A DNA stretch of 64,000 nucleotides from a bacterium D16-56 (GTDB taxonomy: Bacteria > Bacillota > Clostridia > Lachnospirales > Lachnospiraceae), in the NCBI GenBank assembly GCA_003611875.1, contig RAYY01000004.1:124001-188000 (forward strand), in the 5' to 3' direction. The notes under the pieces were generated by a model that had not been told where the DNA came from, searched no databases, and was given only the letters and a program-made list of their open reading frames with translations. Both the position numbers and the translations under genes were made by a program. Below are positions 36,620-45,797 of this stretch, in pieces; within the stretch, counting starts at the first letter, position 1, and the number at the start of each line of letters is the position of its first letter.

Positions 36620-38548
36620 CTACAGCTTCTCCGCCGGAACCCCGCTTAAAAGTCCGTCTCTCCAATGCTCCATGATCGCAATGCCGTTGGTTACTTTGCC
36701 CTTTCTCTGCTGAATCATCTGATCCAGCTCGTCAGCCAGCTCCTGATTGGTCATGGGAAGCTCACTGAGCAGGCTGCGGATCAGATAAGACGGAATGGAG
36801 TTTCCATCCGTCACACAGGCTGCCAGAAGTCCTTTATAATTTTTCCATCCACACTTCTTCATCATCTGGATTCCGTCTGTAGTAGGCGTCAGCCGCAAAG
36901 CTCCCTCGTAGAAAAACCTTCCATAAGGCTCCTGCAGCTCCTTTACATCCGGCCGGTAAAGCTTTGCCACCATCCAGTCATAATAGTTCCGATACATACT
37001 GTAGTTGTTTCGTCTCCCTGTGGCAAACCGTCCCGGATAATTTAACAGCAGATCATACCACCGCAGATCGATCCCGTCAGGAATCCACCGACACACCTGA
37101 CGGTCTCTCACAGGGCTGTTCATTTCCTCTAAGGTAATCCCATATCTTTCCCTGTCCTCCCGATAAACGATCTTGGCAAACCCATACAGCACACCTGTAG
37201 CATCCTGCTTTTTCCCTGTCAGCTTCCGTAATATTCCGTCCGGCTTTAAAAACTCGTGAAACCGCTCATAGGTTTCCTCTGCCGAAGCAGTCAGAACCGA
37301 TACCAAAAATACCGGCTCCAAAAATTCCTCCCCATGACGCTCATACATTTCCTCTGCCAGAGAACACAGAGAAGGATGACCGCTTCGAATCACAGACTGA
37401 CTTAAAACGGCCGGCACCTCCTTAGGCATGATCTGGTAAACCTTCTCATAGCAGCCGCAGATAGCCTTCGAATGTTTTCCGGCAGCCGCATTCCAGAGAA
37501 GCCTCAGTCTTCTTTTGTAGTTTTCCCGCTCCTCCTTTGCCTTTGCCCGCTCCTTTGCCCGCTCCTCCTTTGTCTCCTTGCCTTTTACCTGCTCCTCCTT
37601 GACCTCCGTCTCCGGAATCCCGACGGCAATCCACTTTTCCAGAGCATCCGCAATCAAATCCCCGGCCCAGTCCCGATCTGACGGCTCCAGATATCCGGCC
37701 GTCTCCTCCGGCCTTTTCTCCATCCTTTCTTTCCAGAACCCTGCCACTTCCTCCCCGTCCATATAAGACAAGGCCCTCATGGCTGCTTCCCTGCATTTTC
37801 CTTTTTCCGATTTCTGATAGTCTAAAAGCAGCTCTGCATTGGAAAGGTCATGACGAAGGGCCAAAAGGGCCGCCTCCTTGATCTCCTTTCCCCCTTCCTT
37901 TGCCGCATACCGGTAAAACTCATTTTCCCGGCTTCCTGCAATCTGCTCTATAACCTCGATCCTGCGGGCCATCTCCCTTTTTCCGTCAGGGATAAATCCC
38001 TTTTTCAGCAGAGGGATCACCGAATCTCCCTCCTGGGTCAGCCATTCTGCCACCATCTCTGCCAGCTCCCCGTAGCTGTCCCCCAAGGCACGTACCATCC
38101 AGTACTTCATCCGATAATCCTGAAATATTCCCGGATCCTCCTCATGGGCATCCCGTATGACCGCATACCGGCCGCCGCCGGTTCCGCGAAACGCCTCCAG
38201 TACTGCCGCAAGCCTTCCATAGGAAACCTTCTGATACAGATCCCCGTCTGGTAAAAACATCTCCGGCTCCTGAATCTCCCCGTCTGCTCCCGTGGTCCCC
38301 TGGGTGCACAAAACGGCATCCAAAAGGCCCAGCGTATCTAAAAGCACTCCTGCACGATCCTCACATTCCGGCATCAAAAGCGTACCCGCCATCCCATATA
38401 TTTTCTGAAATACCGGGGAAGCCTTGGCAAATGGCTCCACCTGCTGCACCGCCCTTTTCAGACGAAAATCCTCCTGAATCAGATTTACCCCGGCAGCTGC
38501 CGCTGTTTCCAGCCTGTCCCTCAGTTCATATACTGCATCCAAATTCAT
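36620..38548 (-). CDS. HEAT-like helical protein of the MoxR gene cluster
   Basis: 642 residues, mostly helical. Residues about 200-290 look like HEAT repeats (REMARRIEVIEQIAGSREN, KEIKEAALLALRHDLSN, GKCREAAMRALSYMDG). A Lys/Glu-rich linker at about 315-345 separates this from a C-terminal part with Tyr- and Trp-rich segments (NNYSMYRNYYDWMVAKLY). No catalytic motif was recognised. It likely provides a protein-binding scaffold for the system. A GAAGAGGAAGAAG-rich ribosome site precedes ATG 38548. Confidence 0.82.
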   Translation of the reverse strand: MNLDAVYELRDRLETAAAAGVNLIQEDFRLKRAVQQVEPFAKASPVFQKIYGMAGTLLMPECEDRAGVLLDTLGLLDAVLCTQGTTGADGEIQEPEMFLPDGDLYQKVSYGRLAAVLEAFRGTGGGRYAVIRDAHEEDPGIFQDYRMKYWMVRALGDSYGELAEMVAEWLTQEGDSVIPLLKKGFIPDGKREMARRIEVIEQIAGSRENEFYRYAAKEGGKEIKEAALLALRHDLSNAELLLDYQKSEKGKCREAAMRALSYMDGEEVAGFWKERMEKRPEETAGYLEPSDRDWAGDLIADALEKWIAVGIPETEVKEEQVKGKETKEERAKERAKAKEERENYKRRLRLLWNAAAGKHSKAICGCYEKVYQIMPKEVPAVLSQSVIRSGHPSLCSLAEEMYERHGEEFLEPVFLVSVLTASAEETYERFHEFLKPDGILRKLTGKKQDATGVLYGFAKIVYREDRERYGITLEEMNSPVRDRQVCRWIPDGIDLRWYDLLLNYPGRFATGRRNNYSMYRNYYDWMVAKLYRPDVKELQEPYGRFFYEGALRLTPTTDGIQMMKKCGWKNYKGLLAACVTDGNSIPSYLIRSLLSELPMTNQELADELDQMIQQRKGKVTNGIAIMEHWRDGLLSGVPAEKL

Positions 38549-38713
38549 ACACTTCTTCCTCTTTTCTCCTGCTGCAAAACCGTTCCTATATTATTTCCAA
38601 TACTTTCTGCCCTGCCTATTCCCATTACCCTTGTTATGTTCCAATCGCTTTCCATTCCTTTAAGGCAGCTTCCAATCCTTTGGCAAATAGTATGCTCTTG
38701 AGCATCTCTCATG

Positions 38714-40171
38714 CTAATACAGAAGCCTCACGATCCCCTTTTCCGTCACAATACTGCATGGATACATTCGGATCCTTCGCTCCTTTGAATCGTAATACAG
38801 CAATCCGAACAATGCCTGGCCACGATATACCTCAGGATCCGAAATCAAGGACAGGGCAGTCATCGTATCCTCCCACCCCTCTCTGCCTGCCAGCTCCATC
38901 CGTCCTCCGGTTTCATCCTCCAGCACCCACAGATCCCCCTGCTTAGTCCGGATGGTCCCGATTCTCTCATACCTGAGAAGCATTCCGCAGTAATCCTCTG
39001 ACAAAAGATTCTTCATTTCATTTTTCGCCAGCTTAACTGCTGTCTGGATCTCTCTGTGGGCATGTGCCGTCACATCTGCAAGCACCCGGCCGTCCATTGG
39101 CTCAAAATCAGCGTTCTCCCAGCGAATCCGTTTGTTCATCCCTCCGGGATAATAGCAAAGCATGGGCGTATTTACCACATCAAAGCACGAGTCCTCCTGC
39201 TTTACATATTTCAGCGCTTTTACCGGTCGGTAATTGTATGTGCTGGAAATCTCCCCTGTATCCACATCTGCCCAATATCCGATATCAATATATTCCTTCC
39301 TGGCCTCGTCATAAATCACCTGAAAGGAAAGCTGCACAAGCCTGGCATGTTCCTTTTTAAGCCCCAGGCCCTCCAGCTGATCCAGCTTCCAGATTCCTCC
39401 CAGCTTCTCGTACAGAATATCGTCGTCTGCCTCCGGAGAGTCTGTGTCCAGCTTTCCGTTCAGATAAACCGCCGCTTTCTTCTCCAAAGCCCTCAGACGC
39501 TTCAGTACCTCCACTGCCTGATGGTAATGGCTTTTATCCTGATCCTTCTGGTATACCTCCATCTCCAGCACCAGCCGGTTAAAATAATTCTGAGGCCCCG
39601 GCAGATAATAATCGCCCAGCTGTTTAGCCAGATCCCGATAGTTTTTTAAAGAAACACTCCCCATAGAGGAAAGTCCGGTATTCATAAGCTGATCCGTCAT
39701 CTGCTTCATCAGCCCCAGGCCCTCCAGCTGCTTTTTGATCTTCTTTGTCCGGGCAGCCTTTCCTGCCCTGCTGCTTTTTTCCGAAACCGGCTTCTTCGCC
39801 TCTGACGGGTCTGTCTTCTTTGCCTCTCTGGCCTGCTTTTTCTCCCGCTTCTCCAGAATATCCTTCGGGATATCCCCCACCGGAAAATCCTTCTGTGCCG
39901 CCATCTCAAACATCAGCGCCAGACTGTGCTTGCAGGGAAACTGCCGGCTGGGACAGCTGCACCGAAACACCGGCTTATCATCTTCCACAAAATCTGCCGA
40001 AACTACATAGTTGGACTTTCCGCTTCCTTTACATTCCCCCATATAAAAGGTGTCGTCCTCTGACCTCATACGCGACACGAACCCGCCCCCGCTGGAAATC
40101 TTTCTGCCGTTGCTTAAAGCATTGGCATTAGGGGCAAGAGCTCCGATCTGCTGTTCACTGAACTTTCTCAT
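38714..40171 (-). CDS. SWIM zinc-finger protein of the MoxR gene cluster
   Basis: 485 residues. A SWIM motif CxCx6CxH is complete: Cys71, Cys73, Cys80 and His82 in FRCSCPSRQFPCKH. A basic linker (about 110-145, many Lys/Arg) follows and then a long domain of unknown type with beta-rich stretches near the end. SWIM fingers bind DNA or proteins. It is the first gene of the operon, preceded by AGGAGG and a weak TTATAA -10 box. The 165-base gap to the next gene holds only a 23-codon frame without a good ribosome site. Confidence 0.88.
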   Translation of the reverse strand: MRKFSEQQIGALAPNANALSNGRKISSGGGFVSRMRSEDDTFYMGECKGSGKSNYVVSADFVEDDKPVFRCSCPSRQFPCKHSLALMFEMAAQKDFPVGDIPKDILEKREKKQAREAKKTDPSEAKKPVSEKSSRAGKAARTKKIKKQLEGLGLMKQMTDQLMNTGLSSMGSVSLKNYRDLAKQLGDYYLPGPQNYFNRLVLEMEVYQKDQDKSHYHQAVEVLKRLRALEKKAAVYLNGKLDTDSPEADDDILYEKLGGIWKLDQLEGLGLKKEHARLVQLSFQVIYDEARKEYIDIGYWADVDTGEISSTYNYRPVKALKYVKQEDSCFDVVNTPMLCYYPGGMNKRIRWENADFEPMDGRVLADVTAHAHREIQTAVKLAKNEMKNLLSEDYCGMLLRYERIGTIRTKQGDLWVLEDETGGRMELAGREGWEDTMTALSLISDPEVYRGQALFGLLYYDSKERRIRMYPCSIVTEKGIVRLLY

Positions 40172-40216
40172 ACCTTGTAAAAAAACCTCCTCTTTGATGA
40201 ATCTATCCGACCTTAT

Positions 40217-40263
40217 AACAAAAAACAGGCAAAATCGAAGCTGCGCTTCAATCCTCCCTGTTT
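40217..40263 (-). terminator. yebC terminator
   Basis: AAACAGG (40223-40229) pairs with CCTGTTT (40257-40263), with an inner GAAGC-GCA-GCTTC stem; six T follow on the minus strand. It separates yebC from the MoxR-system operon. Confidence 0.8.
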
Positions 40264-40401
40264 CCGTTCCAAACAGCGGACCTTTTTTCTATATGCCCTG
40301 CAAAATGTCCGCAAAATGCAGAAAATGTGCTTCTTACACACTCCGGCATTCTGATGAATCAAAAACCACACGCAGCATCAGACTGTTCTCAGGTTCTTCC
40401 G

Positions 40402-41133
40402 TCATCCCTCATCCCAATTGTGGTATACCGCCTGCACGTCATCATCTGCATCCAGCAGATCCAGCAGTCGGTTCATCCTCTTAATATCCTCCTCTGCCGT
40501 CAGCTCCACCCAGGTCTGGGGAATCATGGTCACATCCGCTTCCAGCATCTCAATTCCCGCCTTTTCAAGCGCTTCCCGCACCTGGCTGAAATCCTCCGGC
40601 GCTGTGATCACCTCAAAGCTGTCCTCCTCCTCGGCAAAGTCCTCGGCGCCTGCATCCAGAGCCATCATCATCAGTTCATCCGGATCCATCTCACAATCCT
40701 CCTTGCCGATGATGATCTGTCCCTTTTTATCAAACATAAAGGACACGCTTCCCTGAGCGCCTACATTCCCGTTACCCTTGGTAAAGGCGCTCCGCACATT
40801 GGCGGCTGTACGGTTCTTATTGTCCGTCAAAGCATCCACAATGACCGCCACCCCATTCGGACCATAACCTTCATAGGTCAGCAGCTCATAATTGACAGAA
40901 TTGGCATCTCCCGCCGCTTTCTTAATTCCGCGGTCAATGGTATCGTTTGGCATATTGTTGGCCTTCGCCTTGGCAATCACATCACGAAGCTTACTGTTGT
41001 TGGCCGGATCCGGACCTCCTTCCTTCACCGCCACTGCCAGCTCCCTGCCGATCACGGTAAAAATCTTACCCCTAGCCGCGTCATTCTTCTCTTTCTTGTG
41101 CTTAATATTGGCAAACTTAGAATGTCCTGACAT
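40402..41133 (-). CDS. yebC: YebC/PmpR-family protein
   Basis: 243 residues from ATG 41133, with AAGGAG upstream; the frame is open to 41175. The family start [18 protein letters not shown] and segment [18 protein letters not shown] are unmistakable. Proteins of this family are known as DNA-binding regulators, and some act in translation of polyproline stretches. It has its own terminator. The gap 41134-41245 holds no other gene. Confidence 0.95.
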   Translation of the reverse strand: MSGHSKFANIKHKKEKNDAARGKIFTVIGRELAVAVKEGGPDPANNSKLRDVIAKAKANNMPNDTIDRGIKKAAGDANSVNYELLTYEGYGPNGVAVIVDALTDNKNRTAANVRSAFTKGNGNVGAQGSVSFMFDKKGQIIIGKEDCEMDPDELMMMALDAGAEDFAEEEDSFEVITAPEDFSQVREALEKAGIEMLEADVTMIPQTWVELTAEEDIKRMNRLLDLLDADDDVQAVYHNWDEG

Positions 41134-41245
41134 ACTGCTTTTACTCCTTATCTTTTCGTCCTTTTTACTTCCCACTCCATTTTAACACTACTTATCCAGA
41201 ATATCAACCCCTACAGCAATCCCCATTTACAATTCACATGGATGC

Positions 41246-41291
41246 AAAAAAACCAATGGCATAAGCTTCCTTCAGCCTAAACCATTGGTTT
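41246..41291 (-). terminator. Terminator of the sugar-transport/GH3 operon
   Basis: AAACCAATGG (41250-41259) pairs with CCATTGGTTT (41282-41291), followed by TTTTTG on the minus strand, 20 bases past the GH3 stop. Confidence 0.92.
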
Positions 41292-41311
41292 CACGATTTC
41301 GAATATACAGA

Positions 41312-43753
41312 TCAATCCGTCAGCCTCCGGATCAATGCCAGCACCCGCCCTGCACAGTCTCGTATCCGTTCTTCAGACAGCCTTCCCTGTTCATATGCCT
41401 GACGAATATTTTCTGCATCCTCCGGATTCCCCGGCATAATAATATCATTTCCGGCATCCACGCACATCCATGGAATGCTTCCGCCTTCCGGAGCCGTGGT
41501 ATTCCAATCGGACATAATCACACCTTCAAAGCCCCATTCCTCACGGGCAACCATGGTGCAGAGCTCCCTGCTGTTGGCCGCATGGACACCATTCACCTGA
41601 TTATAAGAAGACATGATGGCTGCCGGCGCACCTTTCTTCACCGCAATCTCGAATCCCCGCAAATAAATTTCCCGGAGCGCACGTTCCGAAACCCGGACAT
41701 CCACCCCCATCCGGTTATCCTCCTGATTATTACAGGCAAAATGTTTGATCGTCACGCCGCAGCCCTTATGGCTCTGGACTCCGTCCGTCACCGCAGATGC
41801 CAAAACCCCGGACAGATAGGGATCCTCCGAAAAATACTCAAAATTACGTCCACATAAAGGATTCCTCTGGATATTCATTCCCGGCGCCAGCCATAAATCA
41901 ACATGAAATTCCGCCATCTCGTCTGCCACGGCACTGCCGAACTGCCTCATCCATTCCGGATCCCAGGTCTGCGCAAGTACGGTTCCCACCGGAAACGCCG
42001 TACAATACTGATAATAGGTATCCGCGTTCTCATGCTTTTCTGATTCCTCCAGAAAACCATTTTCCAAAGACCCCAGCACCCCTGCTCCGAATACAGCGTC
42101 TGTCCTTCGGTCAACCTCATAGCTCTGTCTCAGACGGATCCCCGCCGGGCCATCTGCCATGATCAAAGACCGCACCCCGTATTTTTCTTCCCAAGCCTCC
42201 GTAGTCTCCCCGGCAGAGCCAGGCACCCGGATTCCGGAGGAACCAAGCATGCTGCTGTTAGGCGTAATATTTCCATATAAGAGAGGAATCAGCTCCTCCA
42301 CAGACGTTCCCTCCGCAGACGGCTTCCGGACAGGCCTCTGTATTTCCTCTTGAGGCGTAAACAGAAATGTCATGATCTCCTCTTCCTCTGCTGTCCTCAG
42401 CCATTCCTCATTCCTTCCCTTGGCGTTCTCCCCGGGCTTCCAATCCTCAAAGGGAAGATTGGAAGGCCATATTTTTCTGGTTCGTTCGATCACGCATTTT
42501 TCCGGAACAGCCAGCAATGCTGCCAGCTGCAGGGAAGCACTGTGATTCCCGATCCATATGCCATACTTTCCCGCCTCCATAATCCAGGCCGAATCCTGTT
42601 CCGAATAGCTGGCCAGCTGCTTTTGCTCCAGAAAAATGGCAAGCCTCTGCGTCTCCCTTGGATGCAGAACCTTTGTTTTTGCAAAACCAGCCAATTTCCG
42701 GCATTCCTTTCCGGTCTCCAAAGGAGCCGAATAAACCTGAACCACCTGCCTCCCCTCATGCTTATCTCCGATGTTTTCTACCCAAACCGATATTTCAACC
42801 CCGTTTTCTTTTACCGTAAGACCCTCAAAGGTGATGGAAAACTCCGTATAAGAAAGCCCATAGCCAAAAGGATACAGAGGCTCGATTCCCATACTGTCAA
42901 AATACCGGTATCCTACATAAATTCCTTCCCTGTATTCTTCTGTTTCAAGGTTTCCATTCAGGCTGCCGAAGCTTTGGGCAGACGGATAATCCTCATAGCG
43001 TTTTGCCCAGGTAGCCGTCAGCCGTCCGCCGGGAGCCTCACGGCCAGACAGCACATCTGCCACTGCCCGGCCTCCTTCCTGTCCGGGCAGGCAGATATGC
43101 AGAACTGCCTTGATATATTCTGCCTCCTGTAAAATATCCGTCAGTTCAATGGGAGCTCCCACATTTAATATCAGTACGATCGGAATATGGGCCTGATTCA
43201 AGAACCGAATATCCTCTCGCTCCTTTTTGCTTAAATAATAGTCCCCTTCCTCCCTTCGGCGGTCCTTCCCCTCACCGGCAATACGGCTGATCACATAAAC
43301 TGCCGTTTGGGCTCCTTTTAGGTCCTCCTGCACAATGGCGCGTCCCTCCGGAACCGAAAAAGGATTGGATGCATAAGCATCAAAAGGATTTTTTGTATGC
43401 TTCACATCCTCCAGAATTTTCTCCTTCCACGCATTTCTGGCTGCCTCATAATGTTTTTGATAATCTGCAAGCCAGTCTTGGCTGACGATCCTTATTCCGG
43501 CCTCCTGTAATCCCTGGTAAATAGAAATACTTTCCCGGTTATTCACATCTCCGGAGCCAGTGCCGCCTTTCACCGTTTTTTCCGCACCGCCTCCAAAAAG
43601 GGCAAGGGATGTGGAAGGGTCAAGGGGAAGCAGGCCGTCATTTTTCAGCAAAACCATGCCTTCTGCTGCCAGCCGCCTGGCCAGTACGCCCTGTATCTGC
43701 TCCCTTTTTGAAACGGATGTTTCTTGTGTGCCGCTATGTATCTGGTTTTGCAT
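41312..43753 (-). CDS. GH3 beta-glucosidase with permuted domain order
   Basis: 813 residues from ATG 43753, chosen because GGAGG lies 6 bases upstream. In ordinary GH3 enzymes the barrel comes first. Here the alpha/beta sandwich domain is at the N-terminus (AAEGMVLLKNDGLLPL, then TDILQEAEYIKAVL), a fibronectin-like part follows (PFGYGLSYTEFS), and the barrel is last, with KHFACNNQE and nucleophile Asp749 in VIMSDWNTT. This C-to-N order is known in rumen clostridial enzymes. No signal peptide; it likely splits imported beta-gluco-oligosaccharides in the cytoplasm. It ends the operon of binding protein and permeases. Confidence 0.93.
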   Translation of the reverse strand: MQNQIHSGTQETSVSKREQIQGVLARRLAAEGMVLLKNDGLLPLDPSTSLALFGGGAEKTVKGGTGSGDVNNRESISIYQGLQEAGIRIVSQDWLADYQKHYEAARNAWKEKILEDVKHTKNPFDAYASNPFSVPEGRAIVQEDLKGAQTAVYVISRIAGEGKDRRREEGDYYLSKKEREDIRFLNQAHIPIVLILNVGAPIELTDILQEAEYIKAVLHICLPGQEGGRAVADVLSGREAPGGRLTATWAKRYEDYPSAQSFGSLNGNLETEEYREGIYVGYRYFDSMGIEPLYPFGYGLSYTEFSITFEGLTVKENGVEISVWVENIGDKHEGRQVVQVYSAPLETGKECRKLAGFAKTKVLHPRETQRLAIFLEQKQLASYSEQDSAWIMEAGKYGIWIGNHSASLQLAALLAVPEKCVIERTRKIWPSNLPFEDWKPGENAKGRNEEWLRTAEEEEIMTFLFTPQEEIQRPVRKPSAEGTSVEELIPLLYGNITPNSSMLGSSGIRVPGSAGETTEAWEEKYGVRSLIMADGPAGIRLRQSYEVDRRTDAVFGAGVLGSLENGFLEESEKHENADTYYQYCTAFPVGTVLAQTWDPEWMRQFGSAVADEMAEFHVDLWLAPGMNIQRNPLCGRNFEYFSEDPYLSGVLASAVTDGVQSHKGCGVTIKHFACNNQEDNRMGVDVRVSERALREIYLRGFEIAVKKGAPAAIMSSYNQVNGVHAANSRELCTMVAREEWGFEGVIMSDWNTTAPEGGSIPWMCVDAGNDIIMPGNPEDAENIRQAYEQGRLSEERIRDCAGRVLALIRRLTD

Positions 43754-43894
43754 TTTTTCCTCCATTCTGTGCATGCTTCACAATCCATCGTACTCTGTAA
43801 GTATGGCATGCCCCTTGTGCTCCCCTCCTGGGAACTGTCCCTTAGAAAGTGTCCTGTAATTCCTTACCCCTTCTGAATATCGCTCTGTCTCTGC

Positions 43895-44740
43895 TTACTC
43901 CTTGACGCCTCCAAGGGTCACTCCGGCTATAATATATTTGGAAAGGAAAAGATATACCAGGATAATCGGAACGATCGCAACCATAATCATGGTGTATATT
44001 TTTCCCATGTCAAAATTCATATAATCCGCTCCCCGCAGTGTAGCGATCAAAATCGGGACTGTCATCTTCTCCTTTGACTGGATCACCAGCGCCGGTACAA
44101 AATAGTTGTTCCATGATCCTACAAACGTAAAAATAGCCTGTACCGCAATAGCCGGCTTGGTGATCGGAAGTACGATGCTGTTAAAAGTCCTAAATTCCCC
44201 GGAACCGTCAATTCTGGCTGCCTCCACCAGCGACATCGGAAGAGACGACTCAAGATAACTGTACATAAAATAAAATACAGACGGCGAAGCAATGGACGGT
44301 ATAATAAGCGGCAGCAGAGAATCATACATTCCCATATTGGTAATCAGCCGCAAAAATCCCATAGCCGTAACCTGTGTCGGCATGACTAAAATCGCCATAA
44401 TAAAGGTAAACGCCGCCTTCTTCAATTTAAAATTATAAGCATACAGACCATATGCTGTCAAGGCTGAAAAATAAGTACAGATTGCCGCGCTTAAACCAGA
44501 AACCAATAAGCTGTTACCAATTCCCCGGAGCATCGGAAAGCTGCCGTCATTGGCCACATTACTTAAATTTTTAAACAGATAAGCTCCGGGCAGCGCAGAA
44601 AATCCCTTCTGCAGGTCCCCGTGGGAACGGGTGGCGTTGACAAACAGGATGTAGAAAAAAAACAGACACATAAATGACAGGATAACCAGCGTCACATGAG
44701 CAAAAATACTCCGAAAATAATTTGGTCCTTTTGATTTCAT
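43895..44740 (-). CDS. ABC sugar transporter permease (MalG type)
   Basis: 281 residues from ATG 44740, with GAGGGG upstream. Six membrane helices; the EAA loop that contacts the ATPase reads MSLVEAARIDGSGEFRTFNSIVLP. It pairs with the permease encoded directly upstream (the genes are 4 bases apart) to form the channel for an oligosaccharide delivered by the lipoprotein of the same operon. No ATPase gene is in the window. Confidence 0.93.
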   Translation of the reverse strand: MKSKGPNYFRSIFAHVTLVILSFMCLFFFYILFVNATRSHGDLQKGFSALPGAYLFKNLSNVANDGSFPMLRGIGNSLLVSGLSAAICTYFSALTAYGLYAYNFKLKKAAFTFIMAILVMPTQVTAMGFLRLITNMGMYDSLLPLIIPSIASPSVFYFMYSYLESSLPMSLVEAARIDGSGEFRTFNSIVLPITKPAIAVQAIFTFVGSWNNYFVPALVIQSKEKMTVPILIATLRGADYMNFDMGKIYTMIMVAIVPIILVYLFLSKYIIAGVTLGGVKE

Positions 44741-44744
44741 AAGC

Positions 44745-45695
44745 TTATCCCCTCTTTTCCCTTTTTGCTTTTTTCGCTGCTGCTTTTGAACCATCCAAAT
44801 CTCCATTATTGGTCATACGGTACACAAAGAAGCAGAGAATGCCGCTGACAATAAACAGATAAACGGAAAGAGCGCCGGCCATTCCGTAATTCTTGCTCTT
44901 TAAATGGCTGTTCAAAAACATAATCAAAGTCATGGAGGTTCGATCCGGCGTTCCCTGCCCATTAGTCAAAATCTGCGGCACGTCGAACATCTGAAGTCCG
45001 CCGATAATGGAGGTAATCAATGTATATGCAAGAATCGGGCGTATCAGAGGAAGGGTAATGGAAAAAAACCTCTGAAAGCTGTTGCAGCCGTCTAACTCGG
45101 AAGCTTCAAAAATATCCGGACTGATTCCCATAATCGCTGCCATAAGCATAATGGTGGTATTTCCAAACCACATTAAAAAGTTCATAAAACCTACCAAAGA
45201 CCGGGTTCCCCATACGGATCCCAAAAAATCAATGGGCTGTGCAGTCCATCCCAAGGACATTAAAATGGAATTGATCGGTCCGTTGGTGGAGAACATGGTA
45301 AAAAACAGCATGGCAAAAGCAGACGCCATAATCAGATTGGGAAGATAGATCACCACTTTAAAAAACTGTGTTCCGTGAATCTTGAGACGGGCATCCACAA
45401 ACCATTCTGCAAGCATCAGAGCAATGACGATCTGAGGAATGAACCCGATAATCCACAAAATCAGCGTATTTCCCGCATATTTAAACATATCTGATTTCAG
45501 AAGACTGACATAATTTTCCATTCCGATAAAGTTTGGTCCGATTTCTTTAATTCCCGAACGGTAATATTCAAAAAAGCTGTAGCGAATCGTGTCCATCAGC
45601 GGAATAAAAGAAAAAATAAAAAAGCACAGAAAAAATGGAAGAATGAAAATATATCCCCACTTTGAATAGTCGATTTTTTTCCGTTTTGGCTTCAT
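44745..45695 (-). CDS. ABC sugar transporter permease (MalF type)
   Basis: 316 residues from ATG 45695, with AAAGGAA upstream. Six helices and an EAA-type loop (SPDIFEASELDGCNSFQRFFSITLP). It starts about 100 bases after the binding-protein gene. The sequence fits the lacto/gluco-oligosaccharide CUT1 class, which usually share a common MsmX-like ATPase encoded elsewhere. Confidence 0.93.
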   Translation of the reverse strand: MKPKRKKIDYSKWGYIFILPFFLCFFIFSFIPLMDTIRYSFFEYYRSGIKEIGPNFIGMENYVSLLKSDMFKYAGNTLILWIIGFIPQIVIALMLAEWFVDARLKIHGTQFFKVVIYLPNLIMASAFAMLFFTMFSTNGPINSILMSLGWTAQPIDFLGSVWGTRSLVGFMNFLMWFGNTTIMLMAAIMGISPDIFEASELDGCNSFQRFFSITLPLIRPILAYTLITSIIGGLQMFDVPQILTNGQGTPDRTSMTLIMFLNSHLKSKNYGMAGALSVYLFIVSGILCFFVYRMTNNGDLDGSKAAAKKAKREKRG

Positions 45696-45797
45696 ACAGT
45701 TTCCATTCCTTTCTATTTTTATGTACCGCAGGAAAAATCCTGCGGTATTCTGCAAAAGATCATACCTCTCTGTCAAATGATGGAAGGCTTGCCGGGC

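Noticed and set aside
38634-38705. 23-codon frame between the SWIM and HEAT-like genes
   Set aside because: The frame begins with ATG but lacks a proper ribosome site and its product shows no motif; the gap of 165 bases is otherwise empty.
40327-41130. 267-codon plus-strand frame inside yebC
   Set aside because: Antisense to the highly conserved YebC protein and without ribosome site; a shadow.
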